Shown: piece by piece, positions 1 to 5,532 of the stretch
How positions within the stretch are numbered: the first letter of the stretch is position 1
Layout: the number at the start of each line of letters is the position of its first letter
DNA from: DASUMP01 sp036277635
GTDB lineage: Bacteria; Actinomycetota; Acidimicrobiia; IMCC26256; PALSA-610
Assembly: GCA_036277635.1 (NCBI GenBank)
Contig: DASUMP010000131.1
Span: forward strand, 1-5,624
Reading direction: 5' to 3'
DNA length: 5,624 nucleotides
Made by a program: the position numbers and the translations under genes
Notes under the pieces: generated by a model
Told to the model about the DNA's origin: nothing
What the model saw: the letters and a program-made list of their open reading frames with translations, nothing else
Database searches by the model: none

Positions 1-738
1 AGCCTGTTCATCGTCCTGAAGCCGGCCCGCTACGTCGACTCCGAAGAGGTCGTCGACGTCAGCCAGATCATGGTCTTCGTCGGCGACGACTTCGTCGTCA
101 CCGTCCGCCACGGCGAGTCGTCGGTGCTCGCCGACGTGCGCCAGACGCTCGAGGACGAGGCCGAGAAGATGCAATGGGGGCCCGTGTCGGTGCTGTACGC
201 GATCGCCGACCGCGTCGTCGACGACTACGCCGTCGTGATGCGCGGGCTCGACGGCGACATCGACCAGATCGAAGACGAGGTGTTCAGCGGTCCGATGGCG
301 AAGCACGCCGAGCGGATCTTCAAGCTCAAGCGGGAGTTCCTCGACTTCCGCCGGGCCGTCGACCCGCTCGAGCCCGCGCTCGCCGTGCTCGCCGAGGGCG
401 CGCCGCCGCTCGACCAACGGTCGGCGCACTACTTCCGCGACGTGCACGACCACTTGCTGCGGGTCTCCGAGCACCTCGCCGCGCTCGACGCCCTGCTCGA
501 CAGCGCGCTGAGTGCGAACGTCGCGCAGGTCGGGATGCGCCAGAACGAGGACATGCGCAAGATCTCGGCCTGGGTCGCGATCATCGCGACACCCACGATG
601 ATCGCCGGTATCTACGGCATGAACTTCGAGCACCTCCCCGAGCTCGGCTGGCAGTTCGGCTACCCGTTCGCGCTCGCGCTGATGGTGGTGGCGTGTCTGA
701 TCTTGTACCGCAACTTCAAGCACCGCGGCTGGTTGTGA
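1..738 (+). CDS. corA: CorA-family Mg2+/Co2+ transport protein, C-terminal part (5' end outside window)
   Basis: This is the C-terminal 245 residues of a CorA-type divalent cation channel; the frame is open from base 1, so the true start lies upstream. An internal ATG at 70 is only an in-frame Met, because the preceding residues (FIVLKPARY..., ending SQIMVFVGDDFVVTVRHGE) read as normal CorA N-domain sequence. Numbering the fragment from base 1, the long helical stalk is seen in the middle, with the family-typical stretch KLKREFLDFRRAVDPLEPAL. The first membrane helix covers roughly residues 186-205 and ends in the YGMN signature (GMN at 206-208), followed by the acidic loop FEHLPEL. A second helix (about 218-236) and a short basic tail (KHRGWL) close the protein. 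In the known family a homopentamer imports Mg2+ across the inner membrane, and GMN forms the selectivity filter. No terminator is visible before the ferredoxin gene 84 bp downstream. The family call is very secure; exact ion preference is not. Confidence 0.95.
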   Translation, partial: SLFIVLKPARYVDSEEVVDVSQIMVFVGDDFVVTVRHGESSVLADVRQTLEDEAEKMQWGPVSVLYAIADRVVDDYAVVMRGLDGDIDQIEDEVFSGPMAKHAERIFKLKREFLDFRRAVDPLEPALAVLAEGAPPLDQRSAHYFRDVHDHLLRVSEHLAALDALLDSALSANVAQVGMRQNEDMRKISAWVAIIATPTMIAGIYGMNFEHLPELGWQFGYPFALALMVVACLILYRNFKHRGWL

Positions 739-822
739 CGGGCGGGTGTCCTCGACGCAGGAACGGGGAACAGAGTCGAAGTCCGTCCTGAGAGACCGCG
801 CCGCCGAGATCCGGAGTCACCC

Positions 823-1215
823 ATGTCTGGTATCGCCATCATCACCGAGGCCTGCATCGACACCAAGGACCGAGCCTGTGTCGACGTGTGTCCGGTGCAG
901 TGCATCTACGAGTACGACGCTGCGACGAATCAGCTGTTCTCCGAAGTCGAGGCGGGCGGCGGGATCGAGAACACGCACACGCCGAACCCCGAGGCGATCG
1001 CGATCTTCGGCGACAGCCTCCTGTACGTGAACACCGAAGAGTGCACATCGTGCACCGCGTGCTACCAACCCGACGTGTGTCCGGTCGGCGCGATCTACTC
1101 CGAGGAGCAGGTCCCGAACGGCTCGGCGAACGCGAAGTACAACTCGAGCGACCCGACCAAGGGCCACGACCACACGTTCTTCATCCAGCACTCCCGCGAC
1201 GTCTTCGCCGACTGA
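823..1215 (+). CDS. Seven-iron (3Fe-4S/4Fe-4S) ferredoxin with long inter-cluster insertion
   Basis: A 130-residue soluble electron-transfer protein. The first cysteine set is C11-x7-C19-x3-C23-P-x2-C27 and the second is C74-x2-C77-x2-C80-x5-C86-P. The first spacing is exactly that of Azotobacter FdI-type seven-iron ferredoxins. By analogy C11, C19 and C86 would hold the 3Fe-4S cluster, C23, C74, C77 and C80 the 4Fe-4S cluster, and C27 would be the free cysteine. Two features are unusual: 46 residues separate C27 from C74 where FdI has about 14, and C80-x5-C86 is two residues longer than the usual x3. Flanking sequences VCPVQCIYE, LLYVNTEEC and CPVGAIY are family-typical. ATG at 823 is supported by GGAG at 813-816, six bases upstream. 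A perfect hairpin follows the stop. Redox partners are not identifiable here; the neighbouring oxygenase is a 2-oxoglutarate type and would not normally need a ferredoxin. Confidence 0.93.
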   Translation: MSGIAIITEACIDTKDRACVDVCPVQCIYEYDAATNQLFSEVEAGGGIENTHTPNPEAIAIFGDSLLYVNTEECTSCTACYQPDVCPVGAIYSEEQVPNGSANAKYNSSDPTKGHDHTFFIQHSRDVFAD

Positions 1216-1229
1216 TCGCCGCGCGGTCT

Positions 1230-1265
1230 GTAGAGAAGGTGGCCGTATGCGGCCACCTTCTCTAC
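1230..1265. terminator. Bidirectional hairpin terminator between convergent genes
   Basis: A perfect 16-bp inverted repeat (GTAGAGAAGGTGGCCG and its complement) surrounds a TATG loop. It sits 14 bp after the ferredoxin stop and 19 bp after the stop of the opposing MBL gene. No clear T-run follows on either strand, which is common for intrinsic terminators in high-GC actinobacteria. Placement and symmetry suggest it serves both genes. Confidence 0.85.
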
Positions 1266-1284
1266 CAACGAAACGAGTGCGGTC

Positions 1285-2109
1285 TCAGGCCGCGATGCTG
1301 GTCATGGCGCGCTGGATCTCTTCGAGCACCGACTGGTCGGGCTGCGGCGGCACGACGGCCGTCGGCGTGGTGCGGGTCGTCGCGATGGCCTGCGCGACGC
1401 GCGCACCCTCGATCAGCGGCGTGTGACAGCCGACGAGCTTCGTCGGGTGCAGCGACGCGACGCGGTCGACCTGCGCCTGGTACTTCGCGTCGTCGACGAG
1501 CGCGAGCCACGGGCTCACGTACTGGCTGAACATCTCGATGCCCGCGGTCCAGAACTGCTCGTCGAGCGTCTCGACCGTGCGCACCGGGGTGAGCAGGGGC
1601 GTCGCGAACGAGTCCGAGCCCCAGTACACGCCGGTCGTGGGGTCGAACAGGCCGCGCGTGGTGGGGGAGTCGAACACGGGCGGGCGGACCGTGTGGAGCG
1701 TGCGGTCACCCACGTCGAACGACTCGCCGTCGCCGATCCAGCGCCACCGGGTCGGCGGCACCGCGAGCGACTCGCCCATGCGCTCCATCATGAACCAGTT
1801 GATGATCAGCGTGGCGTTCGGCGCGGCGTCCATGAGCGCGTTGACGTTGCCCGTGTGGTCGACGTCGTCGTGGCTGATGAACACCCAACGGATGTCCTCG
1901 GGCTCGACGATCGAGAACACGTCGGCGAGGTACTGATCGCGGTTCTCGGCCATGCCGGTGTCGACGACCACGGGCTCCGCGGCGCGGATCACCATGCTGT
2001 TGAGCGCGACGACGACCGGGGCGGTGCCCTCACCTTGGTGGTCGTGGATCAGGAACGTCTCGGGAGCGATCTCGGTCGGCTCCAAACGGGTCTTCGCAGC
2101 AGCGTGCAT
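1285..2109 (-). CDS. Metallo-beta-lactamase-fold protein, flavodiiron-like (ODP-type) with Asp-substituted metal site
   Basis: A 274-residue cytoplasmic protein of the MBL fold. The start is set at ATG 2109 (MHAAAKTRL) because GAAGGGA lies just upstream; the frame runs further 5' to 2238, but that extension is basic, low-complexity and lacks a ribosome site. Visible elements are the first beta-strands with LNSMVI and VVVDTG (48-52), the metal motif SHDDVDHTGN (H80, D82, D84, H85), PPVFDSP (D147), WGSDSF (D166) and VGCHTP (H229). Canonical MBL hydrolases have HxHxDH; here the second His is Asp. The layout recalls the oxygen-reducing domain of flavodiiron proteins (HxExDH, then a His in an HWP-like stretch, a bridging Asp and a last His), with Asp replacing both the Glu and that His. 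It lacks a C-terminal flavodoxin domain. It lies 144 bp downstream of the SRPBCC gene on the same strand, so co-transcription is likely. The reaction is unknown: diiron oxidase or reductase, hydrolase, or an altered-metal enzyme are all possible. Confidence 0.87.
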   Translation of the reverse strand: MHAAAKTRLEPTEIAPETFLIHDHQGEGTAPVVVALNSMVIRAAEPVVVDTGMAENRDQYLADVFSIVEPEDIRWVFISHDDVDHTGNVNALMDAAPNATLIINWFMMERMGESLAVPPTRWRWIGDGESFDVGDRTLHTVRPPVFDSPTTRGLFDPTTGVYWGSDSFATPLLTPVRTVETLDEQFWTAGIEMFSQYVSPWLALVDDAKYQAQVDRVASLHPTKLVGCHTPLIEGARVAQAIATTRTTPTAVVPPQPDQSVLEEIQRAMTSIAA

Positions 2110-2253
2110 CGTTGGTCCCTTCTGTCGTGTCGATCGTGGGTTCGGTTCGTGGTGCCGGCGGGCGTCGGGGTGCACCGTGCGCCGTCGGTCTTGGAGGTGG
2201 GTTGTGCGGCGGTTGGGCGCCGGGTGACCGGGTCCCAAGCGCTGCGCTCGTCG
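2110..2253 (-). other. Intergenic spacer between SRPBCC and MBL genes
   Basis: This 144-bp GC-rich gap separates two same-strand genes. It contains the ribosome site for the MBL gene (GAAGGGA, just upstream of ATG 2109). I find no convincing -35/-10 pair, hairpin terminator or extra gene in it. The MBL frame stays open across most of it, which looks like GC-driven openness and not coding sequence. Confidence 0.5.
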
Positions 2254-2706
2254 TCAGCTCCTGGTCTCCACGAGCGCGCGCAACGCGCGGAGGTCGCGGC
2301 GCATGCTGTGGCCGAGCCACCAGCGCAGGACCGGGCGCACGACGGGCGAGATGCTGTCGGGGCGGACCTCGACGTCGTAGTGGAACACCGACGAGGTGGC
2401 GTGCGCGCCTGGCTCGACGCTGCGGCCGCCCTCGACGGCGCCGCTCGTACCGGTCCCCGCGAAGCGGTAGCGCATCCCCGGTCCGGCCTCGGTCACCTGC
2501 GTCTCGGTCACGTACTCGCGCCCGCCGAGCTGCAGCACTTCGCGCACCCGGGTCCCGACCGCCGGCGCGCCGGGACGATCCGCCGACATCTCGGTGATGC
2601 CCTTCCGCCAGCGCAGGTCGTTCGGGTAGTCGCTCACCACGGCCCACACCGTCTCGGCGGGCCGGTCGATCTCGATCGAGAAGCGGGTCTGCAGGCTCGT
2701 GGTCAT
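2254..2706 (-). CDS. SRPBCC-family (polyketide cyclase/START-like) protein
   Basis: A 150-residue single-domain protein of the helix-grip SRPBCC superfamily. The N-terminal strand FSIEIDRPAETVWAVVSDY (9-27) followed by NDLRWRKGI (29-37) is the hallmark opening of polyketide cyclase/dehydrase and Bet v1-like proteins. Alternating strands follow (VREVLQLGGREYVTETQVTEAG, then MRYRFAG, then SSVFHYDVEVRP), and a long basic C-terminal helix (about 120-148, LRWWLGHSMRRDLRALRALVE) would cap the hydrophobic pocket. Members bind lipids, polyketides or aromatics, or act as cyclases, and many have no assigned reaction. No signal peptide or membrane segment is seen. The ATG at 2706 is preceded by a strong GGAGGAGGA site at 2711-2719. 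Its promoter carries a perfect palindrome over the -10 element, so regulation by a dimeric repressor is likely. It is divergent to a TetR gene and heads a probable two-gene unit with the MBL gene. Family confident; ligand unknown. Confidence 0.88.
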   Translation of the reverse strand: MTTSLQTRFSIEIDRPAETVWAVVSDYPNDLRWRKGITEMSADRPGAPAVGTRVREVLQLGGREYVTETQVTEAGPGMRYRFAGTGTSGAVEGGRSVEPGAHATSSVFHYDVEVRPDSISPVVRPVLRWWLGHSMRRDLRALRALVETRS

Positions 2707-2710
2707 GCCG

Positions 2711-2719
2711 TCCTCCTCC
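2711..2719 (-). promoter_or_regulatory. Strong ribosome binding site for the SRPBCC gene
   Basis: The minus strand reads GGAGGAGGA four bases before the ATG at 2706, an extended match to the anti-Shine-Dalgarno sequence. It fixes the start codon and predicts efficient translation once the promoter is derepressed. Confidence 0.8.
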
Positions 2720-2724
2720 GAGGT

Positions 2725-2748
2725 AAGTATCTTGAGATCAAGATACTT
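2725..2748. promoter_or_regulatory. Perfect palindromic operator overlapping the SRPBCC promoter
   Basis: Two 11-bp half-sites, AAGTATCTTGA and TCAAGATACTT, are exact complements separated by GA. The site is notably AT-rich against a GC-rich background. It covers the -10 hexamer (2740-2745) and the expected transcription start of the SRPBCC gene, so a bound protein would block initiation. The inner pattern TATCT-n-GA-nn-TC-n-AGATA matches, from memory, the spacing of the Bacillus MarR-family MhqR box; actinobacterial MarR sites of similar form may exist. A TetR protein is encoded 100 bp away and is the alternative binder. Confidence 0.78.
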
Positions 2749-2767
2749 GATCCAGAGGGGATGTCAA
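2740..2767 (-). promoter_or_regulatory. Promoter of the SRPBCC-MBL unit
   Basis: On the minus strand a consensus TTGACA (2762-2767) is followed after 16 bp by TATCTT (2740-2745), a sigma-70-type pair. Transcription would begin near 2733, inside the palindrome, giving a leader of roughly 27 nt that includes the ribosome site. Confidence 0.68.
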
Positions 2768-2787
2768 GCGGTGCTCGATCGGCGCCC

Positions 2788-2816
2788 TTGACGACCGGGG
2801 ACCTCCGGACAAGAAT
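2788..2816 (+). promoter_or_regulatory. Likely promoter of the tetR-phyH unit
   Basis: TTGACG (2788-2793) is followed after 17 bp by AAGAAT (2811-2816; four of six matches to TATAAT). The predicted start, near 2823, falls within the GAATCCGGATTC palindrome. This promoter stands back to back with the SRPBCC promoter; the two -35 elements are 20 bp apart. The weak -10 makes this less certain than the opposing promoter. Confidence 0.5.
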
Positions 2817-2818
2817 AC

Positions 2819-2830
2819 GAATCCGGATTC
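2819..2830. promoter_or_regulatory. Perfect 12-bp palindrome, candidate TetR auto-operator
   Basis: GAATCCGGATTC is a perfect palindrome lying immediately after the proposed -10 element of the TetR gene and 8 bp before its ribosome site. Position and symmetry fit an autorepression site for a TetR dimer. Its sequence is unrelated to the larger palindrome at 2725-2748. Confidence 0.6.
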
Positions 2831-2837
2831 ATGTACT

Positions 2838-2844
2838 GAGGAGG
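2838..2844 (+). promoter_or_regulatory. Ribosome binding site that sets a GTG start for tetR
   Basis: GAGGAGG ends six bases before GTG 2851. This selects the GTG over an in-frame ATG at 2761, which would add 30 basic residues encoded by the promoter and operator region and has no ribosome site. Confidence 0.82.
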
Positions 2845-2850
2845 TCGTCG

Positions 2851-3477
2851 GTGACGACCCAGCTCGCCGAGGCGCAGCGCCCGCCCCAACAGGACCGGAG
2901 CCAGCGCAAGCTCGCGCGGTTGCTCGCGTCGGGCCGCGAGCTGTTCGCCGAGCGGGGATTCGCGGCGACGCGGGTGCAAGACATCGCCGCGGGCGCCGGC
3001 TGCTCGGTCGGCGTCTTCTATCAGCGCTTCGCCGACAAGGACGCGTGCTTCGCAGCGGTCGCGCAGCAGTTCCTCGACGAGGTCGAGCGCGCCGCGACGG
3101 CGATCAACGAGCGCGCCGGCGCGCTCGACGCGCGCGAGCTGTTGCGCGAGCACGTTGAGCACGGTGTCGCGCTGTTCCGTGGGCACCGCGGACTCCTCCG
3201 TGCGTTCTTGCGCTACGAGGCGACGAACCCCGGCTTCGACGTGCCGCTCGCACGACTCCTCGACCGGCTCACGACCGACCTCGTCGACGCTTTGCGCGCC
3301 ACCGGCGCGCGCATCGCGCATCCCGATCCCGACGCCGCGGTCGCACTGGGCGCGCAGGTCGTGCGCGGCGCGCTCGTGCACGAGGCGTTCCAGGACGCCG
3401 GTGCGTTGCCGCTCGACGATGAGCACCTCGTCGACGAGCTCACCGACCTGTTCGCCTCCTACCTGAGGATCTCGTGA
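2851..3477 (+). CDS. TetR/AcrR-family transcriptional regulator
   Basis: A 208-residue DNA-binding repressor starting at GTG. The N-terminal TetR domain spans about residues 15-75: helix 1 LARLLASGRELFAERGF, then the helix-turn-helix TRVQDIAAGAGCSVGVFYQRFADKDACF (about 40-67), whose GVFYQRFADK segment is the recognition helix and TetR hallmark. The C-terminal part is all-helical, as expected for the ligand-binding and dimerisation domain (HVEHGVALFRGHRGLLRAFLRYEATNPGF and onward); such domains vary too much to predict the inducer. It is transcribed divergently from the SRPBCC-MBL unit, and its stop (TGA 3475-3477) overlaps the start of the dioxygenase gene, implying translational coupling. 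A palindrome at its proposed start site suggests autoregulation; whether it also binds the other palindrome is open. Upstream in-frame codons reach back to 1423, but that stretch is antisense to two real genes and is not coding. Confidence 0.93.
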   Translation: MTTQLAEAQRPPQQDRSQRKLARLLASGRELFAERGFAATRVQDIAAGAGCSVGVFYQRFADKDACFAAVAQQFLDEVERAATAINERAGALDARELLREHVEHGVALFRGHRGLLRAFLRYEATNPGFDVPLARLLDRLTTDLVDALRATGARIAHPDPDAAVALGAQVVRGALVHEAFQDAGALPLDDEHLVDELTDLFASYLRIS

Positions 3478-4325
3478 TGAACACCACCACAACCAATACC
3501 GACGACCGCATCGGCGCAAGCCCCGAACGGCCGCTCCGTGACCTGACCCCCGCCGAAGTCGACGAGTTCCAGCGCGACGGCGTCGTGTGCGTCCGCCAGG
3601 TGATCCCCGATCACTGGCTCGAACGCGTGGCGCGGGCGATCGAACGCGACATCGCCGCGCCGACCGACGTCGCGCTCATGCTGTCGCTCCCCGACCAGGG
3701 CTACATCAACGACGTGTTCGTCTGGCTCGGCGACGACGACCTGCGCGCGTTCGTACTCGAATCACCCGCCGCGGTCCTCGCGCACCAAGCGCTCGGCTCG
3801 AGCGGCGTCACGTTCTTCTACGACCAGGTGTTCGTGAAGGAGCCGGGCACCGACGTCCCGACGCCGTGGCACCACGACCTCACGTTCTGGCCCGTCGCCG
3901 GCGAGCAGCTGTGCTCGATCTGGATGCCGCTCGACTCCGTCGACCGCGCGAGCAGCGGCCTCGAGTACGTGCGCGGCTCGCAGCGGTGGCCCGAACGGTT
4001 CAAGGCGATCACGCCCGATTACAACGCGTACATGATGGAGTCCGATCTCGTGGACCCGCCCGATATCGACGCGCACCGCGACGAGTACGACCTCGTGAGC
4101 TGGGACATGGAACCCGGCGACGTGCTGCTCTTCCACCCGCTCGTCGTGCACGGATCGGCCGGCAACACGACTCGAGCGCGGCGTCGGCGGGCGCTCGCCA
4201 CCCGTTGGCTCGGCGACGACGTCACCTACGCGCCCCGCCACGCCACGATGCCGCTCCCGCCCGGCCACGGGCTCGAGCCGGGTGCGCCGATGGGCGGTCC
4301 GATGTTTCCCCGCGTCATCGCGTGA
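3477..4325 (+). CDS. Phytanoyl-CoA dioxygenase (PhyH) family Fe(II)/2-oxoglutarate oxygenase
   Basis: A 282-residue cytoplasmic non-haem iron oxygenase. Family members hydroxylate an unactivated C-H bond, coupling O2 and 2-oxoglutarate to give succinate and CO2. The N-terminal LTPAEVDEFQRDGVVCVRQVIP (23-44) is the typical PhyH opening. The facial triad is visible as H132-x-D134 in TPWHHDLTFWP and H225 in FHPLVVHGSAGN. The Arg cluster at 235-238 (RRRRALATRW) would supply the residue that binds the 2-oxoglutarate carboxylate. GLEYVRGSQRWPE (161-173) and MEPGDVLLFHPLVVHG are further family signatures. The length is normal. ATG 3477 overlaps the TetR stop as TGATG and has GAGG at 3465-3468; the in-frame GTG just before it is less likely. 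Being coupled to TetR suggests its substrate or product may be the inducer. Substrate is not predictable: fatty acyl-CoA, terpenoid, antibiotic intermediate and xenobiotic are all possible. Confidence 0.92.
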   Translation: MNTTTTNTDDRIGASPERPLRDLTPAEVDEFQRDGVVCVRQVIPDHWLERVARAIERDIAAPTDVALMLSLPDQGYINDVFVWLGDDDLRAFVLESPAAVLAHQALGSSGVTFFYDQVFVKEPGTDVPTPWHHDLTFWPVAGEQLCSIWMPLDSVDRASSGLEYVRGSQRWPERFKAITPDYNAYMMESDLVDPPDIDAHRDEYDLVSWDMEPGDVLLFHPLVVHGSAGNTTRARRRRALATRWLGDDVTYAPRHATMPLPPGHGLEPGAPMGGPMFPRVIA

Positions 4326-4340
4326 TCAGCAAACGACATC

Positions 4341-4387
4341 AGCAAGGGACAACGAAGCACCGATTCGGTACCTCGTTGTCCCTTGCT
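4341..4387. terminator. Bidirectional hairpin terminator between phyH and the protease gene
   Basis: A perfect 15-bp inverted repeat (AGCAAGGGACAACGA and its complement) flanks a 17-base centre that can itself form a small ACCG/CGGT stem. It starts 15 bp after the dioxygenase stop and ends 5 bp before the stop of the opposing protease gene. No strong T-run follows either arm. It is placed to end transcription from both sides. Confidence 0.83.
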
Positions 4388-4392
4388 CGGGG

Positions 4393-5466
4393 TCAGGGGC
4401 GACCGGCGCGCACCGCGGCGGCGGCGTCGACGATGCCGGCGCCGAGGCGCGGGTCGTCACCGGGGTCGGTTGCGGTGTCGAAGAGCAGCTGTTCCACCGC
4501 GTCGGGGTCGTGCCCCTGCGACACGAGGAGCGCGGCGACGCCCGCGACGTACGGGGAGGCCATCGACGTGCCGTCGAGCTCCGCGTAGCCGCTGGTGCCG
4601 TCGGGGAAGATGCCGGTGGAGCCCGTCGGGACGGTCGACAGGATGCCGACGCCGGGCGCCACGAGCGTGCGCGGGTCACCGAAGTTCGAGAACTCCGCCG
4701 GTTCGCCGCCGGGCGCGATGGCGCCCACCACGATGACCGGGACGTCGAGGCGGTAGTTGCGCAGGCGCGGCGTGCCCTCGTTGCCGGACGCGGCCACCAC
4801 GACGGCACCGAGCTCGTTGGCGTCGACGATCGCCTCGTTCATCGGACCACCGGCGCGCAAGCGTCCGATGAAGCCGGCCTCGCCGAGCGACAGGTTGATG
4901 ACGTCGGCGTGGTGCTCGGCCGCCCACCGGATGCCGGCGGCGATGTCGTCGTCGGTGCCGGTGCCCTCGTCGTTCAGCACGCGGATCGGCATGATGCGCG
5001 CACAGGGCGCCGCGCCGGCGATGCCGATCGCGTTGTCCATCGTCGCCGCCGCGATGCCGGCGACGTGGGTGCCGTGACCGTTCCCGTCGTCGGGCGTGTG
5101 GTCGTCGTCGACGAAGTCGATGCCGTCGGTGAGGCGGTCGCGCAGGTCGGGGTGGTCGAGGTCGACGCCGGTGTCGACGATCGCGATCGTCGTCCCGCAG
5201 CCGGTCGTGATGTCGTGGGCCTCCGCGAGACGCAGCTCGTCGAGCGCCCACTGCTCCGAGCGCAGCGGGTCGGGGCCGATCGATCGGGCGTTCGCGCTGT
5301 CCTCCCACTCGACCGACGTGACGCCCACGACGGCCGACGCCGCGAGGACGGCGGTCAGTCCGGTGAGCGCCCACGGACGGCGCGAGCGACGGCGCGAGCG
5401 GGTCGGGTCGGGTTCGTGGGTCGATGCGGTGTTCGGGTGTTCCTGAGGGTGGTGCTGTGTGGTCAT
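4393..5466 (-). CDS. S8 family (subtilisin-like) serine protease, exported or membrane-anchored
   Basis: A 357-residue protease with a complete catalytic set: D98 in AIVDTGVDLDHPDL, H131 in GNGHGTHVAG, S301 in GTSMASPYVAG, and oxyanion-hole N229 in AASGNEG. The N-terminus has a polar His/Pro/Thr-rich region, an Arg-rich stretch ending SRRPWAL (28-34) and a hydrophobic helix (about 31-52), followed by an SANA-R sequence (57-61) that could be a signal peptidase site. SRRPWAL loosely resembles a twin-arginine motif, so Tat or Sec export, or retention as a signal anchor, are alternatives. Only about 30 residues lie between the helix and the catalytic domain, so the usual I9 inhibitor propeptide (about 75 residues) is missing. 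C90 and C155 could pair. There is no C-terminal sorting or binding domain. ATG 5466 lacks a good ribosome site; the frame stays open to the window edge, but no better start was found. Substrates unknown. Confidence 0.92.
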   Translation of the reverse strand: MTTQHHPQEHPNTASTHEPDPTRSRRRSRRPWALTGLTAVLAASAVVGVTSVEWEDSANARSIGPDPLRSEQWALDELRLAEAHDITTGCGTTIAIVDTGVDLDHPDLRDRLTDGIDFVDDDHTPDDGNGHGTHVAGIAAATMDNAIGIAGAAPCARIMPIRVLNDEGTGTDDDIAAGIRWAAEHHADVINLSLGEAGFIGRLRAGGPMNEAIVDANELGAVVVAASGNEGTPRLRNYRLDVPVIVVGAIAPGGEPAEFSNFGDPRTLVAPGVGILSTVPTGSTGIFPDGTSGYAELDGTSMASPYVAGVAALLVSQGHDPDAVEQLLFDTATDPGDDPRLGAGIVDAAAAVRAGRP

Positions 5467-5489
5467 GCGCCGACGGTGCGCGCCCGCGC

Positions 5490-5532
5490 TTTCCTGTGGC
5501 GCACGACGACGCGACAGGGGGGCGACAGGAAA
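5490..5532. repeat. Inverted and direct repeats upstream of the protease gene
   Basis: TTTCCTGT (5490-5497) and ACAGGAAA (5525-5532) form a perfect inverted pair 27 bp apart. Within the same stretch GCGACAGG occurs twice (5511-5518 and 5522-5529), offset by 11 bp, about one helical turn. The location, 24-66 bp before the protease start, would suit a regulator site, but the repeats are short and could be chance in GC-rich DNA. The remaining sequence to 5624 shows no gene I can support; a possible plus-strand start at 5585 is too short to judge. Confidence 0.35.

Noticed and set aside
174..791. Arg-rich frame overlapping the corA fragment.
   Set aside because: It is a shadow frame of the well-supported CorA sequence, with biased composition and no domain.
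739..822. Searched for a promoter or terminator between corA and the ferredoxin gene.
   Set aside because: No convincing -35/-10 pair or hairpin was seen; only the ferredoxin ribosome site is supportable.
2110..2238. N-terminal extension of the MBL protein by 43 residues.
   Set aside because: The extension is Arg/His/Pro-rich with no conserved features, whereas ATG 2109 has a well-placed GAAGGGA and begins just before the MBL fold.
1423..2850. Very long plus-strand open frame running into the TetR gene, as if TetR had a 476-residue N-terminal extension.
   Set aside because: It is antisense to the MBL and SRPBCC genes and the promoter region, and its translation is rich in Arg, Asp, His and Val without any domain. 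The strong ribosome site before GTG 2851 marks the true start.
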